From NCBI RefSeq assembly GCF_900113685.1, contig NZ_FOQG01000015.1, positions 1 through 64,000 of the forward strand: 64,000 nt of DNA, in the 5' to 3' direction. The position numbers were made by a program, and so were the translations under genes. The stretch is from Nocardioides psychrotolerans (GTDB lineage: Bacteria; Actinomycetota; Actinomycetes; Propionibacteriales; Nocardioidaceae). The notes beneath the pieces are model-generated. The model worked only from the letters and a program-made list of their open reading frames with translations, ran no database searches and was not told where the DNA came from. Positions 1 to 8,945 of this stretch are shown here, piece after piece; position 1 is the first letter of the stretch; each line of letters begins with the position of its first letter.

Positions 1-188
1 CCCGCGCAGTCGCCGTCGCCGCGAACATGGCCAAAGCCAGATGGGCCACCGTGCGCCGCAACATCATCAACACACCAGCCCGAATCGCGGCCACCGGCCG
101 CAGGCTCGTCCTGCACCTGCCCACCGGCTGGCCCTGGGCCGAGCACTGGCAACACCTGCACGCCACCGCGATCACCAGCAGCGGCTGA
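1..188 (+). CDS. 3' end of an IS1380-like transposase (5' truncated by window edge)
   Basis: The reading frame that starts at base 3 is open from the window edge to a TGA at 186-188. It encodes about 61 residues ending in RLVLHLPTGWPWAEHWQHL and a short tail. A basic RR segment followed by L-LP-GWPWAE close to the stop is typical of the C-terminus of IS1380-family DDE transposases in actinobacteria. The catalytic residues lie upstream of the window, so activity cannot be judged. I could not define the right terminal inverted repeat in the following 300 bp. Family assignment rests on memory of this C-terminal pattern only. Confidence 0.55.
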   Translation, partial: RAVAVAANMAKARWATVRRNIINTPARIAATGRRLVLHLPTGWPWAEHWQHLHATAITSSG

Positions 189-486
189 CACCTCGACCTC
201 GACCCGACGACCAGGACCACAGTGGAAGAACCGGACAGACCGGCAATCCAGCCACGCCCACACACCGGGTCCCGTCTAGCGCCACTCGAATCAGCAAGCA
301 GAGTTTGCCGTCGGTGAATCAGGGCTCAACCACCGGTGTGGCCGGAGCTTCGAGGGCGGACCACGACAGCCGCGCTGACTGGTGTCAGGGCGGCTGTCGT
401 TCAAGAGGGCTGGCTCTCGGTGGGGTGACCCACCGGGACCGGCGATTCTACGAAGAATCTTCGCCAATTCTGCGAAGACCCCAGGG
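189..486. other. Non-coding stretch between IS remnant and ssrA
   Basis: No credible gene: the open frames here are antisense or shadow frames of the tmRNA region. It should hold the right end of the insertion sequence. The only clear structure is the hairpin at 363-400. Confidence 0.6.
363..400. terminator. Strong hairpin, candidate terminator downstream of ssrA
   Basis: Arms ACGACAGCCGC (363-373) and GCGGCTGTCGT (390-400) are perfect complements. An inner CTGAC/GTCAG stem (375-379/384-388) closes a TGGT loop, with one G-G mismatch between the two stems. It lies about 87 bp past the mature 3' end of the leftward tmRNA. There is no T-tract on either strand, which is common for high-GC actinobacterial terminators; it could equally serve the transposase on the other side. 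Confidence 0.55.
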
Positions 487-854
487 TGGAGCTGGCGGGA
501 ATCGAACCCGCGTCCTCGAGCGTCGAACCAGGTCTTCTCCGGGTGCAGTCCGTGTTGTCGCTTTTCTCGGCCCCGGGGCTCGCACGGACACGTCCCCGAC
601 AGGCTCAGTCATGCAAAAGTCCCGTTCAACCTGCACGACGTCAGTTGAACAGCAAGTCTCCTAGATGACGCCAGGGTCCGGGACGGAGACGGGTGCCCGG
701 TCTGACGCTTCGATCACTGCTCAGGCAGCGAGAGCGAAGGAACTGCGCTTAGCGTTGGCAGTTATAGGTTTCCAACGATCGTTTACGAGATGACGTTGGC
801 TCCTCGACCCGCTTCCCCTGGAACTAACGTCCCAAGTCGAAACCGATCAGCCCC
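487..854 (-). ncRNA. ssrA: tmRNA (transfer-messenger RNA)
   Basis: Rescues stalled ribosomes together with SmpB. The 5' end reads GGGGCTGATCGGTTTCGAC and the 3' end is a T-arm GGTTCGATTCCCGCC followed by CAGCTCC plus discriminator A. These ends pair as the tRNA-like acceptor stem (GGGGCTG/CAGCTCC). The bases after the discriminator are CCC, so the terminal CCA must be added after transcription. The tag reading frame lies at 721-759: GCC AAC GCT AAG and so on to TGA, giving ANAKRSSFALAA. The ALAA terminus is the usual protease degron. smpB lies 2.6 kb away on the same strand. The 368-nt size is normal. The exact ends are inferred from acceptor pairing. Confidence 0.97.
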
Positions 855-948
855 TCTTGAGTTATGGGGACATGCTACCCCGCCGAGACCGGGGAGCCCC
901 CACCCAGAAGGTCCGCATGCCTGCCTCTCGACGACCTCGGCGGTCATC

Positions 949-1809
949 TCAGTCCAGGAAGGTCTTGATCCAGTCCTGCGAGACCGCGATGTCGACCCGC
1001 TGGTAGCCACCGAGGTAGCGGCAGTTCGACGTGTAGCCATAGCTGGTCACAGCCACGATCGTGCCGTCGAGGAAGACCGGACCGCCGGAGTCACCGAAGC
1101 ACGTGCCACCGGTGCCGAACGGGTCGTTCTCGTTGCCGTTGGCCTGCAGGATCTGCGGCGTGAGCTTCTGACCGGGCATCTGCACGTTGCGCCGGATCAA
1201 CGGGTAGGTCATCGGGGTCGGGTTCTGCGGGCCGGTGTCGGACTGGCGAACCTCGGTGCCGTAGCCCACGGCCGTGAACAAGGTCTTGCGCAGCTGCGAG
1301 GACGCGATCTGGTCGAGGCGACCCAGACCTGCGATGGTCGCGGGCGTGATGCCGGCGACCGGCGCGTCGAGCTGCACGATGCCGACGTCGTTCCAGTTGT
1401 CCGGGTCGGTGAAGTCCGAGTAGGCAGGATGCGTGGACGAGGTGCCCGACGCGAAGCCGGCTGCGGCCAGCTCGGCGTCGGTGTAGCCCTTCGACGGGTT
1501 CGCGGCGGTCGGGAAGCCCGACGGCGCCTTCTCGGCGATCACGGACTTGAAGGTCACCAGCACGCTGCCGACCGCGCCGTCGGTGCAGTGCGCCGCCGTG
1601 AGCAGGACGTCCTCGTCGATGAGCGTGGCGCTGCAGCGGTAGCGGCCACCGTCGTCGGCGTAGTAGAGGATCAGGGCGACGTTGGGATGCGCCTCACCGT
1701 CAGGAGTGCCACCGGTGCTGGCGCTGACGGGGGACGCGGCCAGGCCTGAGCCGAGCAGGACGGTGGAGAGCAGAGCGGTGGAGAGCAGGGCGAGGACGCG
1801 TGTGCGCAT
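949..1809 (-). CDS. Secreted trypsin-like (S1) serine protease
   Basis: A 286-aa exported serine protease. Residues 1-30 form a signal peptide (MRTRVL, long Leu/Ala core, ASPVSAS). The catalytic triad is visible: TAAHC (His74), NDVGIVQLD (Asp) and GDSGGP (Ser). Cysteines flank the His and Ser as in chymotrypsin folds. The start was chosen because GGGAG lies about 7 nt upstream; an open frame continues further upstream but overlaps the next gene's territory and has no signal-like character. The gene stands alone between ssrA and a DinB-like gene. The substrate is unknown; a general extracellular proteolytic role is likely. Confidence 0.9.
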   Translation of the reverse strand: MRTRVLALLSTALLSTVLLGSGLAASPVSASTGGTPDGEAHPNVALILYYADDGGRYRCSATLIDEDVLLTAAHCTDGAVGSVLVTFKSVIAEKAPSGFPTAANPSKGYTDAELAAAGFASGTSSTHPAYSDFTDPDNWNDVGIVQLDAPVAGITPATIAGLGRLDQIASSQLRKTLFTAVGYGTEVRQSDTGPQNPTPMTYPLIRRNVQMPGQKLTPQILQANGNENDPFGTGGTCFGDSGGPVFLDGTIVAVTSYGYTSNCRYLGGYQRVDIAVSQDWIKTFLD

Positions 1810-1903
1810 GGAGACTCCCGAGATCGCGGTGTGTGTCCTCATCTGACCACGGGGCAGGTCCGGGTGGAAGCCCCCTGGGGGCCGAATCGGCGCGTCCTGC
1901 TGC

Positions 1904-2551
1904 CTAGGCCCGCGCCCAGTCCCGCAGCGTCTCGGCGCCGGGCCCGGTGAGCTCGTCGAGGCGCGGCGTACGACGCAGCAGCGCGATCGCGAGCGCGGCG
2001 GCTGGACCGTGGACCGCGTCGCGGGCCTCCGAGCCCGAGCCGGCGTCGTGGGACCAGTCGAAGTCGGTCGCGACGTAGCGCAGCGGGGGGATGCGCCCGG
2101 GCAGGAAGCCGATACGGGCCTTGGCCGAGACAAGGAAGTCCAGCGAGGGGCGCCAGCGGGCCGCCGGACGCTCGTCGGTGAGCCCGAGCGGGAGCAGGAT
2201 GTCCTGCTGGTGGACCAGCGCGTCGGTGTAGGGGCCGATGATGCCGATGATCGGCGGCGCCTGGCGCGAGCCTGCCTTCGCCCGCAGCAGGGCCACCAGC
2301 TCAGCGGGCGACTTCTCGGCACGCCGGGCCGCCATCAGCACCGAGAGCCGGGCCGGGTTCCCGCGCGCCCGGACCATCGTCGTCAGCATCTCGACGGTGG
2401 AGAACTCGCAGGGGACGACGAGGTGGGCGACCATGCCGTGCACGTCCCAGGCCGGGCACAGCGTCTGCACCCGCCACTGCTCCGGGCTCAGGGTGTCGAG
2501 CCGGTCGGCGATCGCCCGCCGTTCGTCGGCGAGGGCGGCGAAGAGGTCCAT
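1904..2551 (-). CDS. DinB-like maleylpyruvate-isomerase-family protein (TIGR03083 type)
   Basis: A 215-aa cytoplasmic protein of the actinobacterial TIGR03083/mycothiol-dependent maleylpyruvate isomerase superfamily, a four-helix DinB-like fold. Evidence is the N-terminal pattern LADERRAIADRLDTL followed by WDVHGMVAHLV, where the VHGMVAHL histidines are the usual metal-ligand region, and the later ALVHQQDI segment, which supplies the other His. Members act in thiol-dependent reactions or are uncharacterised, so no substrate is assigned. The mRNA leader contains five copies of an 8-bp repeat (2567-2606) made of GGGAGGCA units, which are Shine-Dalgarno-like but start some 17 nt before the ATG. 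Confidence 0.75.
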   Translation of the reverse strand: MDLFAALADERRAIADRLDTLSPEQWRVQTLCPAWDVHGMVAHLVVPCEFSTVEMLTTMVRARGNPARLSVLMAARRAEKSPAELVALLRAKAGSRQAPPIIGIIGPYTDALVHQQDILLPLGLTDERPAARWRPSLDFLVSAKARIGFLPGRIPPLRYVATDFDWSHDAGSGSEARDAVHGPAAALAIALLRRTPRLDELTGPGAETLRDWARA

Positions 2552-2566
2552 GACGACAGTCTGGCC

Positions 2567-2606
2567 TGCCTCCCTGCCTCCCTGCCTCCCTGCCTCCCTG
2601 CCTCCC
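2567..2606 (-). repeat. Five perfect tandem copies of an 8-bp unit in a 5' leader
   Basis: TGCCTCCC is repeated five times without error, and a degenerate partial copy follows. On the coding strand of the leftward DinB-like gene it reads GGGAGGCA repeated, i.e. serial anti-Shine-Dalgarno-complementary tracts. It occupies most of the 59-bp gap between the amidohydrolase stop and the DinB-like start. An 8-bp unit is prone to slippage, and copy-number changes would shift leader length rather than reading frame. Confidence 0.95.
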
Positions 2607-2610
2607 AGCC

Positions 2611-3492
2611 TCAGAGGCCGAAGATCCGGACCCCGTTGTGCCAGCAGACCGCTCGCAACCAGTCGTCGCCCAGGCCTGTGGCGGCGAGGCCGTCGAGCTG
2701 CTCGACGTAGGGGTAGGGGATGGTCGGGAAGTCGCTGCCGAGCAGCACCTTGTCCTGCAGGTCGGCGAGGCGGGGCAGCAGGGCGGGGGGATACTCCACG
2801 CCGAAGAAGTCGGTGAACACCATGGTCGTGTCGAGGTGGACCCGCTCGAAGGTCTCGGCGAGCACGAGGAACTCCTCGCACTCGGGCGCCCCCAGGTGCG
2901 CCACGATCACGAAGAGCCGCGGGAAGCGCTCGAGCACGCGGCGCATCGAGGTCGGACCGGTGAACGCGTTTCCGACCGGCCCGGAGCCCGCGTGGATCAC
3001 GATCGGCGTCCCGGCGTCCTCGAGCAGCCCCCACACCGGGTCGAGCAGCGGGTCGTCGAGGTGGAACTCCCCCACCTGCACGTGGACCTTGAAGATGTCG
3101 ACGCCCGCCTCGACCAGCTCGCCGACGTACGACGGGGCGTCGGGCTCCGGGAAGAACGTCGCCGACCACAGCACCTCGGGGATGCCGGCGGCGAAGTCGC
3201 GCGACCAGTCGTTGAGGAAGCCCGCTACCCCCGGCTTGTGGGCGTAGGGCAGCGTCGAGAAGCGGCGAACGCCGAAGTCGCGGAGCAGCTCGACGCGCTC
3301 CTCGTGATCGAAGCGGTAGCGGATCGGCCAGTCGCGCCCGATCTTGGGACCGGCGGCGTCGAAGACGGCGTAGACCGCGCGCTGGATCGGCTCGGGCAGG
3401 AAGTGCACGTGCACGTCGAAGAGCCCCGGCAGCCCGAGGCCCTGCCAGAACGCTCGGACCGCGGCGCCGTCCGATCTCGCGTCGTCAGTCAC
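2611..3492 (-). CDS. Amidohydrolase family (Amidohydro_2) metal-dependent hydrolase
   Basis: A 293-aa TIM-barrel hydrolase of the amidohydrolase superfamily. Visible motifs in order are FDVHVHF (metal-binding HxH on strand 1), [14 protein letters not shown] (strand-5/6 His), VAHLGAPE and the terminal [12 protein letters not shown] (strand-8 Asp). Members include decarboxylases and lactonases; the substrate cannot be told from the sequence. The start overlaps the 3' end of smpB by 8 bp, so it is probably translated from the smpB message. No signal peptide, so cytoplasmic. Confidence 0.85.
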   Translation of the reverse strand: MTDDARSDGAAVRAFWQGLGLPGLFDVHVHFLPEPIQRAVYAVFDAAGPKIGRDWPIRYRFDHEERVELLRDFGVRRFSTLPYAHKPGVAGFLNDWSRDFAAGIPEVLWSATFFPEPDAPSYVGELVEAGVDIFKVHVQVGEFHLDDPLLDPVWGLLEDAGTPIVIHAGSGPVGNAFTGPTSMRRVLERFPRLFVIVAHLGAPECEEFLVLAETFERVHLDTTMVFTDFFGVEYPPALLPRLADLQDKVLLGSDFPTIPYPYVEQLDGLAATGLGDDWLRAVCWHNGVRIFGL

Positions 3493-3964
3493 TCATGCCC
3501 TTCAGGCGACGCCCGACGGCCTGCTCGACCTCGCGGGTGGCCTGGCGCTCGGCGAGGGAGTGCCGCTTGTCCCACGTCTTCTTGCCCTTGGCGAGACCGA
3601 TCTCGACCTTGGCGCGCCCGTCGACGAAATAGAGCGCCAGCGGGATGACCGTGAGGCCCTTCTCGTTGACGCGACGCTCGATCTTGTCGATCTCAACCCG
3701 GTTGAGCAGCAGCTTGCGCTTGCGGCGGGCGGCGTGGTTGGTCCAGGTGCCCTGGGTGTATTCAGGGATGTGGACGCCGTGCAGCCACGCCTCGTGGCCC
3801 TCGATGTCCACGAAACCGTCGACCAGCGACGCGCGTCCCATGCGCAGCGACTTCACCTCGGTGCCCTGGAGGACCATGCCGGCCTCGTAGGTGTCCTCGA
3901 TGAGGTAGTCGTGTCGCGCCTTCTTGTTCTGCGCGACGATCTTGCGCCCCTGTTCCTTCGGCAT
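3485..3964 (-). CDS. smpB: SsrA-binding protein SmpB
   Basis: The 159-aa partner of tmRNA, which carries it to the empty ribosomal A site. Hallmarks are [21 protein letters not shown] at the start, [34 protein letters not shown], and the basic C-terminal tail [21 protein letters not shown] that enters the decoding channel. Length is standard. The ATG follows a GGTGGG ribosome-binding site. Neighbours ftsEX, an M23 peptidase, prfB and ssrA are the usual actinobacterial company. Confidence 0.98.
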   Translation of the reverse strand: MPKEQGRKIVAQNKKARHDYLIEDTYEAGMVLQGTEVKSLRMGRASLVDGFVDIEGHEAWLHGVHIPEYTQGTWTNHAARRKRKLLLNRVEIDKIERRVNEKGLTVIPLALYFVDGRAKVEIGLAKGKKTWDKRHSLAERQATREVEQAVGRRLKGMSD

Positions 3965-4005
3965 CCCACCAGTCTCTCAGGAGCGGTCAATCGCGTTGGC
4001 GTCGG

Positions 4006-5268
4006 TCAGATGAAGTTCATCGGGTCGACGGGCTCACCGTTGACCAGCACGGTGAAGTGCAGGTGGCACCCGGTGGACCAGCCGGTGTCGCCGGCGTAGC
4101 CGACGACCTCGCCGCGGGCGACCTGCTCCCCCTCGCCGACCCGGTAGCCGGCGGCGTGGTTGTAGACGACCGTCATGTTCTTGCCGTTGACCTGGCCGAG
4201 GCTGAGGTAGAGCCGGTTGCCGTAGACCGAGGAGTAGTAGATGTCGGTGACGGTGCCGCCGGCGACGGCAAACAGCGACTGGCCGCAGCTGACGCCGAAG
4301 TCGGTGCCGTCGTGGAGGCCGTAGTAGCCGTAGATCGGGTGGACGCGGTAGCCGAAGGGCGAGGTGACGTAGCCGTTGACCGGGGCGGTCAGGAGCCCAC
4401 CGGTGTCGCCCTGGTAGCCGCCGCCACGACGAGCGGCCGCCTCGGCCTCGGCGATGATCCGCGCCTTGATGCGGTCCTCGCGGCGCTTGAGCGTCGCCAG
4501 GACCTGCTTGTCCTTGGCTCGCGCAGCCAGCGCCTTCTCCCGGGCGTCGCGATTGGTCTGCAGCAGCGAGATGACGTTGGCCCTGGCGACGCGCGCCTCC
4601 TCGAGCAGGTCACGCACCATGGCCAGGTTGGCGGCCGCGTCGGCACGACGGGTCTCCATCTCCTGCTGGGCGGTCTCGACCTCGCCCTCGCGGACCCGCA
4701 GGAGGATCTCGGCCTCGTGCAACCCGGCATAGGCCCGGTCCTGGCTGCCCACGACCGCGTCGGTGGCCTCCATCCGGCGCATCAGGTCCTCGGGGCTGTC
4801 GGCCTCCATCAGCGAGGCGAAGGCCAGCAGCTGCGGGTCGCCGTTCTCGTAGACGTCGTTGACGGTGTTGACGACCATGACCCGCTGGGCCGCGAGAGCG
4901 GCCTGGCCGGCGAGCACGTCGGCTCGGGCCTGCTCGAGGGCCTCCTCGGCCAGGACCAGCTTGGCCTGCATCTCGCGGTCGCGCGCCTGCGCGTCGGCGA
5001 GGCGGGCCCGGACGTCGTCGAGCCCGGCCTTGGCGCCCACCAGTTTGGTGCGGGCCACCTCGAGGGCAGCCGTGGTGCGCTGCACGCGCTTGCTGGCCTC
5101 ACCGAGGTCGTCGTGCGCGGCCTCGATCTGTTGCTCGACGCGCTTCTGTTTGTCCTTGAGGCCGTCGTCGGCGTTGGCGAGGGGGATCGCGAGCCCGCCC
5201 AGCGTGGCGGCCGTGGCAAGAGATGCCACGACGACACGCTGACGTGCTGCGCTGGGGAAGTAGCGCAC
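4006..5268 (-). CDS. M23 (LytM) murein hydrolase with coiled-coil stalk, probable FtsEX partner
   Basis: A 420-aa exported protein. It has an N-terminal signal (VVVASLATAATLGGLAIPLANA), a long charged coiled coil at about residues 35-275 rich in E/A/R heptads, and a C-terminal LytM domain at about 300-420 with the zinc ligands in HDGTDFG and HLHF and the GYVTSPFGYR motif. It resembles EnvC-like proteins that FtsEX controls across the membrane, and it sits directly downstream of ftsX. The start is GTG; no nearby ATG gives a complete signal peptide. Expected role: peptidoglycan cleavage, or activation of cleavage, during septation. The catalytic ligands look intact, so it may cut by itself rather than only activate amidases. 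Confidence 0.9.
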   Translation of the reverse strand: MRYFPSAARQRVVVASLATAATLGGLAIPLANADDGLKDKQKRVEQQIEAAHDDLGEASKRVQRTTAALEVARTKLVGAKAGLDDVRARLADAQARDREMQAKLVLAEEALEQARADVLAGQAALAAQRVMVVNTVNDVYENGDPQLLAFASLMEADSPEDLMRRMEATDAVVGSQDRAYAGLHEAEILLRVREGEVETAQQEMETRRADAAANLAMVRDLLEEARVARANVISLLQTNRDAREKALAARAKDKQVLATLKRREDRIKARIIAEAEAAARRGGGYQGDTGGLLTAPVNGYVTSPFGYRVHPIYGYYGLHDGTDFGVSCGQSLFAVAGGTVTDIYYSSVYGNRLYLSLGQVNGKNMTVVYNHAAGYRVGEGEQVARGEVVGYAGDTGWSTGCHLHFTVLVNGEPVDPMNFI

Positions 5269-5322
5269 AGGTAAGCCTTCGGCGTTCGGGGAAGTGAACG
5301 CCTCGACGGTAGTGGCCCGAGG

Positions 5323-6234
5323 TCAGACTTTGATGTATTTGCGGGTCAGCAGGAGTGTCGGGAGCAGCGTCAGCACCGGTCCGAGGATCCCGATGCCGAT
5401 CAGGGTGACGTAATAGTCCTCCCAGCCGATCCACGGCATGAAGGTCAGACCCTGGGCTGCCCGGTCGATGATCCCGAACTTCAGGAACGCCGCGAGGGCG
5501 CCGGCGGCCAGCGCCACGCCCAGGAACGCGGTCACCAGGGCCTCCATCAGGAAGGGGAGCGCGATGTAGAGCGTCGAGGCCCCCACCAGCCGCATGATCC
5601 CGATCTCCTTGCGGCGGGCCAGGGCTGCGAGGCGGATGGTGTTGGCCACGAGGAGCAGCGCGGCGAGCACGAGGAACGCGGCGGTGCCGATCGCGCCGTA
5701 CTTGAGCGCGTCGATCGAGCTGAGGATGGGACCGACCACGTCGCGCAGGTCCTGGATCCGGGCGACGCCGGGCAGACCCTTCAGCGCGCTGACGATGCCT
5801 TCGTACTCGTCAGGGTCCTCGAGGGTGATCCACACCGACTCGGCCATGTCGTCGGCGGTCAGCGCGGCGTCGGGGCCCTCGAAGCGCTCGGGCCCGAAGA
5901 GCTCCTTGACCTTCTCGAAGGCCTGGGCCTTGGTCTCGGTGTAGGAGCCGGCGACCTCGGGGCTGTCCTCGACGACCGTGGCGATCTGCTGCTTCTGCGG
6001 GTCGGTGACCTCGGAGAGGCAGGCGGGGTTGTCGTCACCGTCGCGGCAGAGGTAGACGGTGATCTGGAGCTCGCTTCCCCACTGGTCGGCCGCCTTGACG
6101 GCCTGCTGGTTGAGCATGGCGCCGAGGCCGACGAGAGTGAGCGAGACGAAGAGGGTGAGCACGACCGCGATGTGCATGGAGACGTTGCGGCGCAGCCCCT
6201 GGCGGAGCTCGGTGAACGAGTGACGAAGCTGCAT
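5323..6234 (-). CDS. ftsX: Cell division ABC permease FtsX
   Basis: A 303-aa permease of the FtsEX complex that couples ATP use in the cytoplasm to cell-wall hydrolases outside. There is an N-terminal membrane segment (MHIAVVLTLFVSLTLVGLG), an extracellular domain at about residues 45-170 with the PKQQI...VKELFG region, and three C-terminal membrane segments around IGTAAFLVLAALLLVANTI, MEALVTAFLGVALA and the segment before the terminal RKYIKV. RKEIGIMRLVGAS is the family signature loop. It overlaps ftsE (TGATG), implying coupled translation. The extracellular loop carries two cysteines (VYLCRDGDDNPACL), probably a disulphide. Confidence 0.97.
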   Translation of the reverse strand: MQLRHSFTELRQGLRRNVSMHIAVVLTLFVSLTLVGLGAMLNQQAVKAADQWGSELQITVYLCRDGDDNPACLSEVTDPQKQQIATVVEDSPEVAGSYTETKAQAFEKVKELFGPERFEGPDAALTADDMAESVWITLEDPDEYEGIVSALKGLPGVARIQDLRDVVGPILSSIDALKYGAIGTAAFLVLAALLLVANTIRLAALARRKEIGIMRLVGASTLYIALPFLMEALVTAFLGVALAAGALAAFLKFGIIDRAAQGLTFMPWIGWEDYYVTLIGIGILGPVLTLLPTLLLTRKYIKV

Positions 6235-6926
6235 CAGACCACCGTCGATCCGTAGCCGCCGCGCGCTTCATCGCGGGTCACCCGTCCGTGGGCGAGCTCG
6301 ACGACGCGCTTCTGCATCTGGTCGACGACGTACTCGTCGTGGGTGGCCATCAGCACGGTGGTCCCCGTCTCGTTGATGCGGCCGAGCAGCTTCATGATGC
6401 CGGCCGAGGTGGTGGGGTCGAGGTTGCCGGTGGGCTCGTCGGCGATGAGGATCATCGGCCGGTTGACGAAGGCGCGCGCGATCGCGACGCGCTGCTGCTC
6501 ACCACCGGAGAGCTCGTCGGGCAGGCGGTCGCCCTTGCCCTCCAGGCCGACCAGCTCCAGCGTGCTGGGGACGACCTGGTCGATCTCGCTGCGGGACTTG
6601 CCGATCACCTGGAGCGCGAACGCGACGTTCTCCGAGACCGTCTTGTTGGGCAGCAGCCGAAAGTCCTGGAAGACGGTGCCGATCTGGCGGCGCAGCCGCG
6701 GCACCTTCCACCCGGCCAGGCGGTTGACCTCCTTGCCCGCGACGTAGACACGTCCGGACGTGGGGCGGCTCTCGCGCAGCACCAGGCGCAGGGCGGTGGA
6801 CTTGCCGGAGCCGGACGTGCCGACGAGGAAGACGAACTCGCCCTTCTCGATGTCGATCGACACGTTGTCGAGGGCAGGCTTGCCCGGGCCGGGGTAGGTC
6901 TTGGTGACCTTCTCGAAGCGAATCAC
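6234..6926 (-). CDS. ftsE: Cell division ATPase FtsE
   Basis: The 230-aa ABC ATPase partner of FtsX. Walker A is GTSGSGKST, the Q-loop is in [13 protein letters not shown], the signature is [14 protein letters not shown], Walker B is [12 protein letters not shown] and the switch His is in MATHDEYVV. The start is GTG ([13 protein letters not shown]); the open frame extends far upstream as a shadow of the amylosucrase gene, so I used the start that matches the family N-terminus. First gene of the ftsEX-M23 set. Confidence 0.97.
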   Translation of the reverse strand: MIRFEKVTKTYPGPGKPALDNVSIDIEKGEFVFLVGTSGSGKSTALRLVLRESRPTSGRVYVAGKEVNRLAGWKVPRLRRQIGTVFQDFRLLPNKTVSENVAFALQVIGKSRSEIDQVVPSTLELVGLEGKGDRLPDELSGGEQQRVAIARAFVNRPMILIADEPTGNLDPTTSAGIMKLLGRINETGTTVLMATHDEYVVDQMQKRVVELAHGRVTRDEARGGYGSTVV

Positions 6927-6937
6927 GTGAGACGACG

Positions 6938-8905
6938 TTAGCCGAGAGGCACACCCAGGTGGGGACCCCGCCCCGCCAGCGCCCCGCCTGCGGCCTGGAC
7001 CACCCACCACGCGGCGTACGGCGGCAGCCAGACGTTGCCGTCGTGGCCCGCGGTGACCACGTGGCCGCCGATGGCGTCGTAGGGCGCGTCGAGGCCGATC
7101 TCGTGCAGGCGCCGGAGCGGGAAGGACCGGTGCTCGTCCGTGACGTTGTAGAGACCGACGAACGCCCCGCTCGGGTGGCGTCGTACGACGGCGAGGATGC
7201 CGTCGTCGGTGTCCGTGAGCGTCTCCACGGGCGCGGACGCGTGCAGCTGCGGGAGGCCGGCGCGGACGCGCGCGAGGTGGGCGATGGCGACGAACACCTG
7301 ACCGGCAGGGGTGTCGGCGCGACCGCGTTGGGCGATCCTGGCCTCGTCGATGCGGGGGCGGTGGGCCCACCGGTTGTCGCCCTCGTGGCCCGGCTCGTCG
7401 GCCCAGGCAGGGTCGTTGGGCTGGGCCAGCTCGTCGCCGCTCCAGATCACCGGGACCCCACCCCAGCCCGCGACGATCGCGTGGGCCAGGAAGATCCGGG
7501 CCAGCGCCCCTGCGACGTCGAGCTCGTGCTCTCCGAGGCCGGCGAGCGACGCGGCCGTGCCGGCGATGCGTCGGTCGCCGGTGACGGGGTTGGCCTGGAA
7601 CACCAGGCCCTCGGACCAGGAGCCCGGGAACTCCCCGGCGTAGAAGTCGCTGAGGAAGTGGCGGTGCCCCGGTCCCGTCAGCCCGACGGCGGCGGCGTCG
7701 CGGTCGTCGATGGCCCAGCCGATGTCGTCGTGGCAGCGGACGTAGGTGATCCAGGTGCCACTGGGAGGCGTGGGCGGAAGTGCGGCGAGGGCGTGGCGGG
7801 CCAGGTCGGTGCTGCGGGTCGCGAGCATCGACCAGACCTGCACCATGAGGCTGTTGTGATAGGCGAGGTCGCTCACCAGGCCGGCGTGGGGGCCGGTGCC
7901 GAGGTAGGGCACCAGGTCGCGGGGCCCGACGATCGCCTCGGCCTTGAACAGCACCGCCGGTGCCGCGATCTTGGCGACCGTGCGCAGTGCCTGGGTGATC
8001 CAGTGGACCTCCGGCTGGTTCTGGCAGGCCGTGCCCATCCGCTTCCACAGGAACGCGATCGCGTCGAGGCGCAGCACCTCGACGCCGACGTTGGCCAGGT
8101 CGAGGACGACGCCGGCGAGCTCCACCAGCACCTCGGGGTTGGCCCAGTTGAGGTCCCACTGCCAGGTGTTGAACGTCGTCCACACCCAGCCGGCCGCCTC
8201 GTCGTCCCAGGTGAAGCTGCCGGGTGCGAAGTCGGGGAACACCTCGGGCAGCGTCGCCTCGTAGGCGTCGGGCAGCGTGCGGTCGGGGTGGATCAGGAAG
8301 TAGTCGCGGTAGCCCTCCTCACCCGCGTCCCCGGCGCGCGCGGCTGCCGCCCAGGCGTGCTCGCGGGCCACGTGGTTGAGCACCAGGTCGACCACGAGGC
8401 TGATGCCACGCTCGCGCAGCCGGGTGGCGAGCTCGGCCAGGTCGTCCATCGTGCCGAGGTCGGCGCGCACGGCACCGTAGTCCTGCACGGCATAACCGCC
8501 GTCGTTGTCGCCCTCGCGCGGGCGCAGCAGCGGCATCAGGTGCAGGTAGGTCACGCCGAGCTCGTCGAGGTAGTCCAGACGCTTGCTCAGCCCGGGCAGG
8601 TCGCCGGCGAAGCGGTCGGTGTAGCAGGCGTAGCCGAAGCGGTCGGGCTGCTGGATCCAGTCAGGGCGCAGCAGCCGCTGCTGGTCGAGGCGGCGCAGGT
8701 CGGGCGAGCGCGCGACGTAGGCGTCAGCGGCGGTCTCGACGAGCCTCAGGCCCAGGTCGGGAGTGGTGCTGTAGACCTCGCGCACGGCCCGGTCCAGGTC
8801 GGGCCACCACCGCTCGAGGCGCAGGAGGAAGGTCTCCTGGGCGGCGTCGCCGAGGGTGCCGAGGCGCGCGACCGCGGCGGTGCGTACGGCGTCGGGAGTG
8901 CTCAC
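6938..8905 (-). CDS. Amylosucrase-like alpha-glucan synthase (GH13_4)
   Basis: A 655-aa cytoplasmic GH13 enzyme predicted to build alpha-1,4-glucan from sucrose, releasing fructose. Catalytic residues are the nucleophile Asp281 in [10 protein letters not shown], acid/base Glu323 in FKAEAIVG and the stabilising Asp in [13 protein letters not shown] (392-394). The amylosucrase N-terminal helical domain, [13 protein letters not shown], and the barrel strand [11 protein letters not shown] are present. Length matches amylosucrases (about 640 aa). The GTG start lies 7 nt after a TAGAAA -10-like box, so the mRNA may be leaderless. A hydrolytic sucrase or trehalose-related specificity cannot be excluded. 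It separates ftsE from prfB. Confidence 0.85.
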   Translation of the reverse strand: MSTPDAVRTAAVARLGTLGDAAQETFLLRLERWWPDLDRAVREVYSTTPDLGLRLVETAADAYVARSPDLRRLDQQRLLRPDWIQQPDRFGYACYTDRFAGDLPGLSKRLDYLDELGVTYLHLMPLLRPREGDNDGGYAVQDYGAVRADLGTMDDLAELATRLRERGISLVVDLVLNHVAREHAWAAAARAGDAGEEGYRDYFLIHPDRTLPDAYEATLPEVFPDFAPGSFTWDDEAAGWVWTTFNTWQWDLNWANPEVLVELAGVVLDLANVGVEVLRLDAIAFLWKRMGTACQNQPEVHWITQALRTVAKIAAPAVLFKAEAIVGPRDLVPYLGTGPHAGLVSDLAYHNSLMVQVWSMLATRSTDLARHALAALPPTPPSGTWITYVRCHDDIGWAIDDRDAAAVGLTGPGHRHFLSDFYAGEFPGSWSEGLVFQANPVTGDRRIAGTAASLAGLGEHELDVAGALARIFLAHAIVAGWGGVPVIWSGDELAQPNDPAWADEPGHEGDNRWAHRPRIDEARIAQRGRADTPAGQVFVAIAHLARVRAGLPQLHASAPVETLTDTDDGILAVVRRHPSGAFVGLYNVTDEHRSFPLRRLHEIGLDAPYDAIGGHVVTAGHDGNVWLPPYAAWWVVQAAGGALAGRGPHLGVPLG

Positions 8906-8912
8906 CCGTGCA

Positions 8913-8918
8913 TTTCTA
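8913..8918 (-). promoter_or_regulatory. -10-like box for the amylosucrase gene
   Basis: TAGAAA on the minus strand, 7 nt before the GTG start. The spacing suggests a leaderless transcript beginning at or next to the start codon. Confidence 0.35.
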
Positions 8919-8933
8919 GCACCACCCGCTCCG

Positions 8934-8939
8934 TATCGT
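8934..8939 (+). promoter_or_regulatory. -10-like box for the small secreted protein gene
   Basis: TATCGT, 6 nt before the GTG at 8946, the same geometry as several other genes in this window. There is no Shine-Dalgarno sequence, which supports leaderless initiation. Confidence 0.4.
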
Positions 8940-8945
8940 GTGTGG

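Noticed and set aside
41..668. Open frames across the tmRNA region
   Set aside because: They run through the tmRNA and IS end, differ in composition from neighbours and have no family features.
666..680. 15-bp identity with 34926-34940 (TGACGCCAGGGTCCG)
   Set aside because: One match of this length is expected by chance in a window of this size and composition; no structural link seen.
1810..2322. N-terminal extension of the S1 protease frame to 2322
   Set aside because: It covers the DinB-like gene in another frame; the signal peptide and ribosome-binding site place the start at 1809.
4057..5274. Long rightward frames opposite the M23, amylosucrase, terminase and carboxyltransferase genes
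   Set aside because: Val/Gly/Arg/Asp-rich translations without motifs, exactly antisense to well-supported genes; typical of GC-rich shadows.
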